From Flavobacterium microcysteis (GTDB taxonomy: Bacteria > Bacteroidota > Bacteroidia > Flavobacteriales > Flavobacteriaceae), in contig NZ_VFJE01000052.1 of NCBI RefSeq assembly GCF_006385255.1, forward strand, positions 124,001 through 188,000: DNA of 64,000 bases, read 5' to 3'. The position numbers and the translations under genes were made by a program. Below the pieces are notes generated by a model. The model was not told where the DNA came from and searched no databases. It saw nothing but the letters and a program-made list of their open reading frames with translations. Every line of letters begins with the position of its first letter. The stretch's first letter is position 1. This document shows positions 8,049 through 16,468 of this stretch, in pieces.

Positions 8049-8103
8049 TACTATACATTTGTTATCTGTTACAAAAAGAATAGTAGTTACAAAAAGAATA
8101 GTA
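8049..8103. promoter_or_regulatory. Candidate HxlR operator with an 18 bp tandem duplication
   Basis: The unit GTTACAAAAAGAATAGTA occurs twice, back to back and without mismatch (8068-8085 and 8086-8103). The second copy ends 2 bp before the regulator's ATG. A reverse half-site TACTAT lies at 8049-8054, opposite ATAGTA at 8080-8085 and 8098-8103. It lies between divergent azoR and the HxlR gene, the expected place for a DUF24-type operator. Confidence 0.55.
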
Positions 8104-8105
8104 TA

Positions 8106-8450
8106 ATGGAAATGCATACAGAAGACAGATGCTCTAAGGCCAAACTAGCCATCCGAGACACATTAGATGTTGTAGGTGGGAAATGGAAGTTGGTCCTTCT
8201 TTCTATTTTAAGAAATGGAAAAAGAGGATTTAATGAATTGTCAAGAGAAGCAGGAATTTCGCCCCGCATTCTGTCAAAGGAACTTCAAGAACTGGAAATG
8301 AATGGACTTGTAAGCAGAGAGGTTTGTAATACGAAACCCATCACGGTACAATATGCACTGACAGAGTATAGCGAAACCTTGGGAGAAGTATTAATTGCAA
8401 TGGAAAAATGGGGAAACCTGCATAGGCAGAAAGTAATTTCAGGAAACTAA
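8106..8450 (+). CDS. HxlR/DUF24-family transcriptional regulator
   Basis: 114 aa winged helix with the HxlR core GGKWKLVLLSIL, FNELSREAGISPRILSKELQEL and a wing ending in VQYALTEY. Cys9 just before the first helix (DRCSKAK) corresponds to the redox-sensing N-terminal Cys of YodB, CatR and HypR, which is oxidised or alkylated by quinones and aldehydes and so releases DNA. A second Cys (REVCNTKP) is near the wing. Start ATG 8106; an internal ATG at 8112 is a possible alternative, since the operator repeat touches the first ATG. Divergent to azoR. Likely a cytoplasmic repressor of azoR and of itself. Confidence 0.88.
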   Translation: MEMHTEDRCSKAKLAIRDTLDVVGGKWKLVLLSILRNGKRGFNELSREAGISPRILSKELQELEMNGLVSREVCNTKPITVQYALTEYSETLGEVLIAMEKWGNLHRQKVISGN

Positions 8451-8465
8451 TTTCTTATTAGTTCA

Positions 8466-8990
8466 TTATTCTATCTCACCTAAAAAAAGACTCCAGACTT
8501 CTTTCTTTTTGTTTCCAAACGTTTTTTCTTCCGGGTAGAAATAAATTCTTTGAGATATGTTTTTTTGCAGGGTTTCTGCCTCTCTTTGAATGGTCAGTAT
8601 ATAAGATGTTGTCCAATAATTGCCAAATGTTTTTACTTTCTGGATATTCTTTACTTCAAATTTCAATCCTTTAGAAGCTATTTTATCAAGCAATTTGTTT
8701 ACTGATATCTTGTCAGAAGTAAAAAAATCGGAAACTAAAATGTTTTCTTTATACAAGGCATCAATCCTTTCTTCAAGTTGTTTTTGAAGTGTATTTGAAG
8801 CATTTTTATCCGAATACATTTCCAAAAGCTCATAAAAATCTTCCACTTTTGAAAAGGAATTTTCTTCATAAGCCTCTAAAACCTTTATAGAAAAGTTAGC
8901 TTTTATACTGTTCTCTATAGCGGCATTGTTGGCTTGCTGTGCAAAAGCACAGTTATAAAAAAGGAATAGTATGAATGTAAAATACTTCAT
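8466..8990 (-). CDS. Hypothetical exported protein
   Basis: 174 aa with an N-terminal signal peptide (FILFLFYNCAFAQ, cut near residue 17-19). The rest is acidic and mixed helix/strand: a helical stretch of about 40-95, then strands such as YWTTSYILTIQ. I do not recognise the family; it somewhat resembles NTF2-like or lumazine-binding-like exported proteins of Bacteroidetes, but no motif decides it. Its ATG overlaps the stop of the upstream membrane gene by one base (TAATG at 8988-8992), so the two are translationally coupled and probably act together at the cell envelope. Confidence 0.7.
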   Translation of the reverse strand: MKYFTFILFLFYNCAFAQQANNAAIENSIKANFSIKVLEAYEENSFSKVEDFYELLEMYSDKNASNTLQKQLEERIDALYKENILVSDFFTSDKISVNKLLDKIASKGLKFEVKNIQKVKTFGNYWTTSYILTIQREAETLQKNISQRIYFYPEEKTFGNKKKEVWSLFLGEIE

Positions 8991-9898
8991 TATTGTTTGA
9001 TTCTAATAAATTCAATTTTTCCTTCATTGTCATTTTTAATCTCCAGAATCTGCATTCTCTTAACGGATTCGGTAGGAATAACCAGTTTTTCAGAAAATTC
9101 ATTTTTGTTGAAATATTCGGCTCCCAAATCGTTTTTTAGCATGACAATAACTTCCAGATTATCCGATAAAATTTTATTAAGCTGTATTTTTCTAGTTTCC
9201 CAATCTTTAATGTCGGATTTCATAAAAGCTTTAAGCATCATCGCATAATCATCCGGCTGTAATAAAATTTCAGTCTTATCTGAAGCCTTATTTACTTTTA
9301 CTTCCTGTTTTTTATAATAAGGACTTTGGATGACAATCTTTGTGTTTTCGTCTTTTACCGCGACTTCTATTTCAGAATTTCGGATAGGAATCTCCACTTT
9401 TTTATTGTCTTCAATTGTATAGGCTTTTACTTCTTTTGCTTGTATGGTTTCGTTCGTAAATTCATTTTTCAGCTGCAATTTCTGTATCGGTTTTTTTTCT
9501 GGATAAGCTAAAAACACAATCGTAACAATTAAAACAACTAAAAGGCCAACGCCAATAAAATACTTTTTTCTTTTTTTTGATTGGCTTTCTTTCTTCCCTA
9601 CAGTTATTTCCTTATTGGTAAAGACAAATTCATCCCAACCGGAAAACCCTGAAAATTGGCTTAAAATGTCAAGCATGTCTTTTCTTGGCAGCTTGGAATT
9701 GATTTCGGCTTTAAGATGCGTGTAAATCCATTTTTCGCTAATACTCTGCCTGGTTTTTTCTTCAACCAATTCGATTAGATTCTGAATGTCTTGAGAAGAA
9801 AAACTTTTCCAGTTTCCTTTAAAATAAGGATACTGCTTCTGGTAGGCCAAAAGCACTTCTTGTTTCAAAAGTTGGAAAAAGTCTAATTCAGTCATCAA
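8990..9898 (-). CDS. Hypothetical single-pass membrane protein
   Basis: 302 aa. Residues 1-95 are cytoplasmic, with a recurring Bacteroidetes pattern (SFSSQDIQNLIELVEEK, SISEKWIYTHLK). A basic stop-transfer patch (KKRKKYF) and one membrane helix at about 113-132 follow, then a strand-rich periplasmic domain and a C-terminal region ending in IEFIRIKQ. Topology suggests a device passing information between cytoplasm and periplasm, but no enzymatic motif is visible. It forms a coupled pair with the exported protein downstream. The 159 bp to the divergent gene at 10058 hold phased CTGTAAA repeats that may control one or both. Confidence 0.7.
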   Translation of the reverse strand: MMTELDFFQLLKQEVLLAYQKQYPYFKGNWKSFSSQDIQNLIELVEEKTRQSISEKWIYTHLKAEINSKLPRKDMLDILSQFSGFSGWDEFVFTNKEITVGKKESQSKKRKKYFIGVGLLVVLIVTIVFLAYPEKKPIQKLQLKNEFTNETIQAKEVKAYTIEDNKKVEIPIRNSEIEVAVKDENTKIVIQSPYYKKQEVKVNKASDKTEILLQPDDYAMMLKAFMKSDIKDWETRKIQLNKILSDNLEVIVMLKNDLGAEYFNKNEFSEKLVIPTESVKRMQILEIKNDNEGKIEFIRIKQ

Positions 9899-9940
9899 TA
9901 AAATGAATTCAAAAGTAGCTGGAAAGGTATAAAAATCTAG

Positions 9941-9978
9941 TGTAAATCTGCTGTAAAACTACTGTAAAAAGGTTACAG
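9941..9978. promoter_or_regulatory. Phased CTGTAAA repeats in a divergent promoter region
   Basis: TGTAAA recurs at 9941, 9952 and 9963, exactly 11 bp apart. The last copy forms an inverted repeat with TTACAG (CTGTAA 9962-9967, TTACAG 9973-9978). Helically phased sites between two divergent genes suggest binding of a dimeric or oligomeric regulator. Confidence 0.4.
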
Positions 9979-10057
9979 CCAAAGGAAAGTGGTTTTACTG
10001 TACCCAATTTTGAATAGCAACCTAATCTTGCATCATTAATCTAAAACAGAAATCAAG

Positions 10058-11044
10058 ATGAAATTAAAAATCACAATTGCAGGTATTTTATTTTTTGGAA
10101 TGACTTATGCACAGCATGGCGCTAATCAGGTGTATACTAACCAGAATCCGTATAACTATAAAAATACAGGTGGATTTCAAAATGCCGAGAAAGTCAGTTA
10201 TAATGATGATGGCATTACCTATCGCATTGCTATCCTAAACAATGTAAAACCCGATTCTTATATGGTTACTTTAGGTCTTAATGATGAAGCGCTGTCTGTA
10301 AAAGATTGCAATGCCAAAATCAACAAACGTCTGGATGGTTTTAAAAGTGCTTTAAAAAAAATGGGAATCAAGGAAGAAGAAATGTTTGTAGATTTTATTT
10401 CTCAAACTAAGATTTACGATTATAAATCGTCTACTACATCAAGCCAAATCAATATCAGTCAAGTGGAAAAGGGATTTGAAATAAAAAAGAATATCATTAT
10501 CAAACTAAAAGATGCCAGCCTGTTTGATAGGTTAATTGATATGGCATCGGAATATGAAATCTATAACATCATCAAAGTGGATTACAAAAAAACCGATACC
10601 GAAAAAATCTATGATGAAATGCTTTCAGAAGCCAATGAAGTTTTAAAATCCAGAAGCAAGGTTTATGACAAATTGGGAAAAAGGGATTTTGAAGAATTTC
10701 CACAATTGTCTGTAAATTTCTATAGTATACAACCAGGAAAACAATATAAAAACTATACTGCTGCTGAGAGTTCAGATATCAGTTACTATAACGAGTACTA
10801 CAATACTAACAAAGTAATGATTCGAAAAGAACAGCGAAAAGACAAGACTTTTTATTATGAGGGTATTGATATCGATTCTTTTGACAAGATTATGAATCCT
10901 GACTCTCCGGTGGTGGGCATCCAATATGTGATGGAGTTTACTATAACGTACAAAACAAAGAAGAAACCAAAAGAAGAAACCAAGAAATTATACCATATCA
11001 TAACACCTAATGGAGATGTAAGAACATTGGATCTCAAAAACTAA
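10058..11044 (+). CDS. SIMPL (DUF541)-like exported protein
   Basis: 328 aa with a signal peptide (MKLKITIAGILFFGMTYAQ). Residues about 60-290 follow the SIMPL pattern: a strand with VTLGLNDEALSVKDC, a helix with RLDGFKSALKKMGIKEEE, a helix with LFDRLIDMASEYEIYNI, then a helix with YDEMLSEANEVLKSRSKVYDKLG. SIMPL proteins are periplasmic or outer-membrane-associated and of poorly known function. The ending carries another strand and a basic tail. It stands alone, and transcription ends at the hairpin 11050-11085. Family assignment is from pattern only. Confidence 0.65.
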   Translation: MKLKITIAGILFFGMTYAQHGANQVYTNQNPYNYKNTGGFQNAEKVSYNDDGITYRIAILNNVKPDSYMVTLGLNDEALSVKDCNAKINKRLDGFKSALKKMGIKEEEMFVDFISQTKIYDYKSSTTSSQINISQVEKGFEIKKNIIIKLKDASLFDRLIDMASEYEIYNIIKVDYKKTDTEKIYDEMLSEANEVLKSRSKVYDKLGKRDFEEFPQLSVNFYSIQPGKQYKNYTAAESSDISYYNEYYNTNKVMIRKEQRKDKTFYYEGIDIDSFDKIMNPDSPVVGIQYVMEFTITYKTKKKPKEETKKLYHIITPNGDVRTLDLKN

Positions 11045-11049
11045 AAAAG

Positions 11050-11085
11050 AAACAGCTTCAAGCACTTGTCTTGAAGCTGTTTTTA
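11050..11085. terminator. Bidirectional terminator between convergent genes
   Basis: AAACAGCTTCAAG (11050-11062) pairs with CTTGAAGCTGTTT (11070-11082), with a seven-base loop and T-rich flank. It serves the SIMPL gene (+) and acs (-). Confidence 0.85.
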
Positions 11086-11106
11086 TATAATTCAATTTAA
11101 ATAAAT

Positions 11107-13014
11107 TTAGATTCTACCGTTCTTGATTTCCTCTACAATTTCAGGGTTAAGTAACGTTGTCGTATCTCCGAAATTTGAGAAATCACCTTCTGCAATTTTT
11201 CTCAGAATTCTTCTCATAATTTTACCGGAACGTGTTTTTGGCAGTCCGGAAACAAACTGAATTTTGTCCAGTTTTGCAATTGGTCCAATATGGCCAGAAA
11301 TGTGCTGGTTGATTTCGTTTGCCAAATTGGCTCTGTCTCTGGATTCACCATATTCTTTCAAGATAATAAATCCGTAAAGGGCATTTCCTTTAATGTCATG
11401 AGGGAAACCAACAATGGCTGATTCAGCTACTGCCGGATGTTCGTTGATCGCATCTTCAATAGGAGCCGTTCCTAAGTTGTGACCAGAAACAATGACCACA
11501 TCATCAACACGGCCTGTAATTCTGTAATAGCCTACTTCATCACGTAATGCACCGTCTCCTGTAAAGTATTTACCCGGAAAGGCTGTAAAATAGGTTTCTT
11601 TAAATCGTTGGTGGTCGCCCCAAATGGTTCGTGCCATTCCAGGCCAAGGGAATTTGATACAAAGACTTCCTACAATCTGGTTGTCTTCAATTTCATTACG
11701 TTTTTCGTCCATTAAAACCGCCTGGATTCCCGGTAAAGGAAATGTAGCATAGGTAGGTTTTGTTGGTGTTATAAAAGGCAGTGGTGAAATCATAATTCCT
11801 CCGGTTTCTGTCTGCCACCAGGTATCTACAATTGGGCATCTTTTTTTACCCACATGGTTATTATACCAGTGCCATGCTTCTTCGTTAATCGGTTCTCCTA
11901 CAGAACCAATTACTTTTAAGGTTGAGAGGTCGTGTTTCTCAACCCATTCGCTATTTTCTTTAGCTAAAGAACGAATGGCAGTTGGAGCCGTATAAAACTG
12001 AGTTACTTTATGTTTGTCGATTACTTCCCAGAATCTTCCGAAATCAGGATAAGACGGAACACCTTCAAAAATTACGGTTGTCGCACCATTCAATAGCGGA
12101 CCGTATAAAATATAAGAGTGCCCGGTAATCCAACCAATATCAGCAGTACACCAGTAAATATCGTTTTCTTCGTAATTGAATATGTTTTTGAACGTATAGG
12201 CTGCAAAAACCATATAACCCGCAGTAGTGTGTAACATCCCTTTTGGTTTTCCTGTAGAACCCGAAGTATAAAGAATAAACAACGGATCTTCCGCATCCAT
12301 AATTTCAGCTACATTATTAGGAACCGCTGCTTCCAATAAAGGCTGCAACCATAAATCGCGGCCTGTTTTCATATTGATTTCCGCATTGGTTCTTTTGGCA
12401 ACAAGAACTTTTTCTACCGTAGGACATTTTTCCAAAGCCTCATCAATAATACCTTTAAGGTCGATTGATTTGTTTCCTCTGTAGGCTCCATCGGATGTGA
12501 TCACCATTTTACACTGCGAATCATTGACTCTTGTGGTTACTGCCGAAGCAGAAAATCCAGCAAAAATAACAGAGTGAACGGCTCCTATTCGGGCACAAGC
12601 CAAGACAGAAACTGCCAATTCCGGAATCATAGGAAGGTAAATACAAACCCTATCCCCTTTTTTTATTCCTTGTTCTCTAAGAACATTGGCCATTTTTGCT
12701 ACCCTATCGTATAGCTCATTATAAGTAATGTGTTGGGCTTCTTCTTTCGGATCGTTCGGCTCAAAAATAATAGCCGTTTTATTTCCTCTTTTTGCCAAGT
12801 GCCTGTCAATACAGTTTTTAGTAATATTGACTTTAGCATTTAAGAACCACTTAACGTCAGCCTCCTGCATGTCAAATTCTACAACCTTGTCCCACTTCTG
12901 GTACCAAGTAAAATTCTCATCAGCAATTTTGTCCCAAAATTTCCTCGGTTCGCGTATGGATTTGTTATAATGCTTAAAGTATTGTTCCAGATTCTTGACT
13001 TGATAATAACTCAT
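11107..13014 (-). CDS. acs: Acetyl-CoA synthetase (AMP-forming)
   Basis: 635 aa, normal length. It activates acetate with ATP and CoA in the cytoplasm. The N-terminal ACS domain begins around residue 12 (YFKHYNKSIREPRKFWDKIA). The P-loop is YTSGSTGKPKGM, the A5 region reads DTWWQTETGG, and the C-terminal TRSGKIMRRILR holds the catalytic lysine that is acetylated in other bacteria. No partner gene is adjacent, but a DUF294/exonuclease pair that often accompanies acs lies 10 kb away. Upstream, two ATTTACGG direct repeats spaced 21 bp overlap a possible -7 box and may be the operator. Confidence 0.97.
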   Translation of the reverse strand: MSYYQVKNLEQYFKHYNKSIREPRKFWDKIADENFTWYQKWDKVVEFDMQEADVKWFLNAKVNITKNCIDRHLAKRGNKTAIIFEPNDPKEEAQHITYNELYDRVAKMANVLREQGIKKGDRVCIYLPMIPELAVSVLACARIGAVHSVIFAGFSASAVTTRVNDSQCKMVITSDGAYRGNKSIDLKGIIDEALEKCPTVEKVLVAKRTNAEINMKTGRDLWLQPLLEAAVPNNVAEIMDAEDPLFILYTSGSTGKPKGMLHTTAGYMVFAAYTFKNIFNYEENDIYWCTADIGWITGHSYILYGPLLNGATTVIFEGVPSYPDFGRFWEVIDKHKVTQFYTAPTAIRSLAKENSEWVEKHDLSTLKVIGSVGEPINEEAWHWYNNHVGKKRCPIVDTWWQTETGGIMISPLPFITPTKPTYATFPLPGIQAVLMDEKRNEIEDNQIVGSLCIKFPWPGMARTIWGDHQRFKETYFTAFPGKYFTGDGALRDEVGYYRITGRVDDVVIVSGHNLGTAPIEDAINEHPAVAESAIVGFPHDIKGNALYGFIILKEYGESRDRANLANEINQHISGHIGPIAKLDKIQFVSGLPKTRSGKIMRRILRKIAEGDFSNFGDTTTLLNPEIVEEIKNGRI

Positions 13015-13045
13015 AATCGTATTAAATTATAGATGGATTGAATGA

Positions 13046-13074
13046 CCGTAAATATACTAAACATTGCCGTAAAT
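13046..13074 (-). promoter_or_regulatory. Promoter region of acs with 21 bp-spaced direct repeats
   Basis: On the coding (minus) strand ATTTACGG occurs at 13074-13067 and 13053-13046, start to start 21 bp. A near-consensus -7 box TATATTTA (13056-13049) overlaps the proximal copy. The acs ATG is 32 bp further on. Confidence 0.4.
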
Positions 13075-13165
13075 GGGCACTTGTAAGCATTATTTTTCTC
13101 AGATTTTATGAACCGGAGCCCTATTTAAAACGTTAAATTATAAGGTAGAAAACCTATAGATGAGC

Positions 13166-13173
13166 TATCTTTG
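13166..13173 (+). promoter_or_regulatory. -7 box of the ClC/HPP operon, inside the longer reading frame
   Basis: TATCTTTG matches TAnnTTTG. Transcription starting near 13180 would exclude the ATG at 13160 and favour ATG 13193. No clear -33 box is seen. Confidence 0.45.
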
Positions 13174-13192
13174 CATAAATCCTGAAAATAAG

Positions 13193-14455
13193 ATGCAAAC
13201 TCGTAAAAAACTGCTTGGGCTAATGTGGCTTAAGCTTGCTCTTGCAGCAGTGTTGGTTGGTTTTTTGGCCTCACTTCTGGCCATTTCGCTAAAACATATA
13301 ACTGAACATTATGAAGGAGTATTTTTCGGTAGGGCTGAAAAGTATAATTTCCTGCTTTTAATACTTCCGTTTTTAGGACTTTCAGTAATTTATTTTTTAA
13401 GGCTATATCTTTTTAAGAATAAGGAAAACAAAGGAATCAAAGAAGTCTTTGAAAGTACCAAACCCGGCAAAAGCCTTCCTGCTTATAAAATCCCATCACA
13501 TTTTATCAACGGACTGATTACAGTGGTTTTTGGAGGTTCTACAGGAATTGAAGTTTCTACCGTGGTGGCTTCTGCGGCAGTAGGTTCAATAGCGCATTCT
13601 AAAGAAAGTTTTTTGAAAAAATATAAGACAGAGCTGATTTGTGCCGGAGTTTCAGCTGGCGTTGCTGCCTTATTTGCCAGTCCAATAGCCGGTCTATTGT
13701 TTGCTTATGAAGTCATTTCAAAAAAAGCATCCAAATCGTTCTTATTTGCAACAATCATCGCTACTGGTGTAGCAGGAGTCTTTTTGTTTTTTATGGATGA
13801 AAAGCCTCTTTTTGCCATTGGCCTTTCCACTTGGCATTACCATGCTATTCCTTATTTCATTTTATTAGGGATACTTGCAGGTATGAATTCCGTTTATCTT
13901 ACAAAATGCGTATTGCAAATCAAATCTTGGTTTTTAAAAATAAAGACGCCGTATTATAGAGTTGTATTTGGAGCATTGATTGTTGGAATCGGGTTGTTTC
14001 TTTTTCCTCAATTGTTTGGGGACGGCTATCATGCTGTAAAAGAAAACATAGCAACTTCCGGTACAACTCCTGCTATTTCTGTGCTTTTAACTTTAGCAGC
14101 CTGTATACTTTTAAAACCAATCCTTACTTCAGTTACGCTTTCTTCGGGAGGCGATGGTGGTGTTTTTGCTCCTAGTATTTTTATTGGAGCACTTCTTGGT
14201 CTTTTGTTAGCTTTTTTATCCAACCGTTTTTTTGATGCAGGAGTAATTCCGCTCAATTTTATGGTTATAGGAATGGCTGCCATGCTTAGTGCTAGTATTA
14301 GCGCACCTTTTACCGCCTTGTTTTTAGTCTGTGGACTCGTAGGTAGTTATGTTTTATTCTGGCCTATATTGGTTGTTTCTTTAGTTTCTAAATACGTAGC
14401 CCAAAAGCTTTGCCCTTATACGGTATATACCTACACTGCCAAAACAACCGCCTAA
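13193..14455 (+). CDS. ClC-family chloride channel or H+/Cl- exchanger
   Basis: 420 aa from ATG 13193; a longer frame starts at 13160 but a -7 box falls inside it. About ten hydrophobic segments fit the ClC fold in the inner membrane. The segment GGSTGIEVST corresponds to the filter GREGP region, with the gating glutamate kept (Glu120 by this start) but the Pro lost. SPIAGLLFAYE matches the conserved segment that holds an internal Glu, and GGVFAPSIFIGALLG is the GxFxP block. Retaining the gating Glu fits an exchanger rather than an open channel. No C-terminal CBS domains. The stop overlaps the HPP gene start by one base, so the two are coupled. Confidence 0.9.
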   Translation: MQTRKKLLGLMWLKLALAAVLVGFLASLLAISLKHITEHYEGVFFGRAEKYNFLLLILPFLGLSVIYFLRLYLFKNKENKGIKEVFESTKPGKSLPAYKIPSHFINGLITVVFGGSTGIEVSTVVASAAVGSIAHSKESFLKKYKTELICAGVSAGVAALFASPIAGLLFAYEVISKKASKSFLFATIIATGVAGVFLFFMDEKPLFAIGLSTWHYHAIPYFILLGILAGMNSVYLTKCVLQIKSWFLKIKTPYYRVVFGALIVGIGLFLFPQLFGDGYHAVKENIATSGTTPAISVLLTLAACILLKPILTSVTLSSGGDGGVFAPSIFIGALLGLLLAFLSNRFFDAGVIPLNFMVIGMAAMLSASISAPFTALFLVCGLVGSYVLFWPILVVSLVSKYVAQKLCPYTVYTYTAKTTA

Positions 14456-15039
14456 TGCCTATAAAAAAAATCAAACGAACCTATCGCAAAACCAGATATG
14501 TCCTTTATAAAGAAACGCTGGTTGATTTTAGGGAACATTTTTGGGCATTTATCGGATCATTTGTCGGAATGGGACTTATCGCCTATTTACAATATGGATC
14601 GTTCAACGAAAATGATTTTATATTTCTGATAGGTTCCTTTGGAGCTTCTTGTGTGTTGGTATATGGCGTAATTCATAGTCCTTTGGCGCAACCCCGCAAT
14701 TTGATTGGCGGACATGTTGTTTCTGCCCTTGTGGGTGTTACGGCCCAAAAGCTGGTTCCTGATGTTTTATGGATTGCCGCACCTTTAGCCGTATCCTTAT
14801 CTATCGTATTGATGCAGATAACAAAAACCTTACATCCACCAGGTGGAGCTACGGCTTTAATTGCTGTTACCGGCGGACCACAGATAAAAGAACTGGGATA
14901 TGGATATGTTATCTTTCCGGTATTGAGTGGTGCACTTATTCTTTTAATTGTAGCTTTGATTTTTAACAACCTGACACCAAAAAGAAAATATCCTTCCTCT
15001 CCTATTTTGAGAAAAAGAAAAAGGAAAAAGAACGCATAA
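14455..15039 (+). CDS. HPP-family integral membrane protein
   Basis: 194 aa starting at ATG 14455, which overlaps the ClC stop (TAATG); a longer frame from 14410 is discarded because the family start (MPIKKIKRTYR) is here. Four membrane helices are visible with the HPP signature LHPPGGATALIAV at about residue 122-134. A basic tail (RKRKRKKN) ends the protein. HPP proteins have been linked to nitrite or anion transport across inner membranes in chloroplasts and cyanobacteria. The tight coupling with a chloride transporter suggests a joint anion-handling role, which is inference. Confidence 0.88.
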   Translation: MPIKKIKRTYRKTRYVLYKETLVDFREHFWAFIGSFVGMGLIAYLQYGSFNENDFIFLIGSFGASCVLVYGVIHSPLAQPRNLIGGHVVSALVGVTAQKLVPDVLWIAAPLAVSLSIVLMQITKTLHPPGGATALIAVTGGPQIKELGYGYVIFPVLSGALILLIVALIFNNLTPKRKYPSSPILRKRKRKKNA

Positions 15040-15065
15040 AAAAGCTCCCGGATTGGGAGCTTTTT
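15039..15065. terminator. Bidirectional terminator
   Basis: AAAAAGCTCCC (15039-15049) pairs with GGGAGCTTTTT (15055-15065), loop five bases. It closes the ClC/HPP operon and the convergent DUF2147 gene ending at 15070. Confidence 0.85.
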
Positions 15066-15069
15066 GTTT

Positions 15070-15498
15070 TTAAATGCGGGTCCAATATTGTGTCCTTCCT
15101 AATAAAGAAATACCTAAATAACCACGTACTTTGAGTTTATCACTATTTTCGAGATTGATACGACATTTGTATTCATTCCCATTTCTAGGGTCTAAAATAG
15201 TACCGTCCTCCCATGTGTCTCCATCTTTAGAGAGTCCTTCAATAATAACCATTCCTTTTACAGGTTTGTCTTTTTTACTGCCTTTGCATTTATCACAGGT
15301 TTTGTCTTCTTTTCCCTTTTCAAGGATTTCTATAATCTTGCCGTAAATCTTGCCGTTTTTCTCATAGATTTCGACAATAGACTTGGCATCACCGGTTTCA
15401 TCATCAAAGGTTTTCCATTTCCCTGTAACAGATTGGGCCTGTCCTGTTTGTATTCCTGCAAAGAGCAGAAAGATACAATATGCGGCTAGCTTTTTCAT
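15070..15498 (-). CDS. DUF2147 exported protein
   Basis: 142 aa with signal peptide (cut near AQS, residue 21-23). The mature part is a small beta-rich domain: VTGKWKTFDDETGDAKSIVEI, GKIYGKIIEI, then a CDKCKG pair and a closing strand GYLGISLLGRTQYWTRI. This pattern is DUF2147, a lipocalin-like domain exported to the periplasm with unknown ligand. It overlaps the upstream outer-membrane gene by 4 bp (ATGA), so the two form an operon. Confidence 0.88.
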   Translation of the reverse strand: MKKLAAYCIFLLFAGIQTGQAQSVTGKWKTFDDETGDAKSIVEIYEKNGKIYGKIIEILEKGKEDKTCDKCKGSKKDKPVKGMVIIEGLSKDGDTWEDGTILDPRNGNEYKCRINLENSDKLKVRGYLGISLLGRTQYWTRI

Positions 15499-16397
15499 TT
15501 TCCAAAACTATAACGTATACCTACATTCACTCCTATACCGCTGGCATTTACATACTGCGTTGGTATTCTTCTAGGAGAGTTCGGATCTGGCGCTCCTTGC
15601 GTAAATGTGTCAGAAAAAACAAATTTTTTCTCATTAACAGGAAGATCCGCTAATTGCTGGCCTGGAACTAATACAGCATTTCCATTAGTAACAGCCGTAG
15701 TTCTATATTCTGTTATTTCTGCTGATTTGCTCTTGATACTCAAATTTTTAAATTCTACTTCTCCAAAAATTTGCAGTTTTGGCGCTACCGGATACGTAAC
15801 ACCTAATGCACCAACAAAACCAATACTGAATTTTGATTCTACTTCTGATTTAGCATCAACATGAATGTCGGTTCCTTGACCGCCACCGTTGGTTTGATTG
15901 GCTGTTGTTTCAATAAAAAGCTTTCCAGCTGTTGGTATAATCGCTCCAATTCTTGCATAAGGATTCAATTTGCTTAAACCTGGAGTGATATAAATAGCAG
16001 GAATGATGTCCAATCCTCTCAGATAGGCTACTTCTTCAGACTGTATCTGCGGGCTGGTTAGTTTTCCTATGGTTTTGTCATATCCCGAAAAGTAATTGAA
16101 ACCAACTTCAGCTCCTATGTAATTATTAAACATATATCCAGCTGTAATATTTCCTTTAAATCCGCCACCTAAAGTTCCATTTAGAGATTTTACCCGCATA
16201 CTTCCATCGGGATTTACAGTAATGTCTGTAGATTGTTGGATCCGTGTCAGCCCATTCGGGTCGGCATTGTTAAATTCTGTTTTTCCGGATTCCGTAACGA
16301 AGCCTAAGCCACCTCGGACATAAAATTCCTGTGCCTGGCTTTTTGTGCCTAATAAGGCGATACAAATCGTGCAAATTAGAATGCTTGCCTTTTTCAT
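15495..16397 (-). CDS. Outer-membrane beta-barrel protein
   Basis: 300 aa with signal peptide (about 1-22, ending SQAQ). The mature chain starts EFYVRGGLGFV and has alternating amphipathic strands with Gly-rich turns (GNITAGYMFNNYIGAEVGFNYFSG, broken by loops), ending GVNVGIRYSFGK. This is a barrel of the OmpA/OmpW-like type, about eight to ten strands. Its substrate is unknown. Operon with DUF2147 downstream. Upstream lies a promoter with paired GTTAAGG repeats (16493-16520). Confidence 0.82.
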   Translation of the reverse strand: MKKASILICTICIALLGTKSQAQEFYVRGGLGFVTESGKTEFNNADPNGLTRIQQSTDITVNPDGSMRVKSLNGTLGGGFKGNITAGYMFNNYIGAEVGFNYFSGYDKTIGKLTSPQIQSEEVAYLRGLDIIPAIYITPGLSKLNPYARIGAIIPTAGKLFIETTANQTNGGGQGTDIHVDAKSEVESKFSIGFVGALGVTYPVAPKLQIFGEVEFKNLSIKSKSAEITEYRTTAVTNGNAVLVPGQQLADLPVNEKKFVFSDTFTQGAPDPNSPRRIPTQYVNASGIGVNVGIRYSFGK

Positions 16398-16468
16398 AAT
16401 GTAAATTTTAAGGTTTGAAGTTATTCAGTTATACAGCATTTTTGTTGGGCTTAACGCCAACTGCATAT

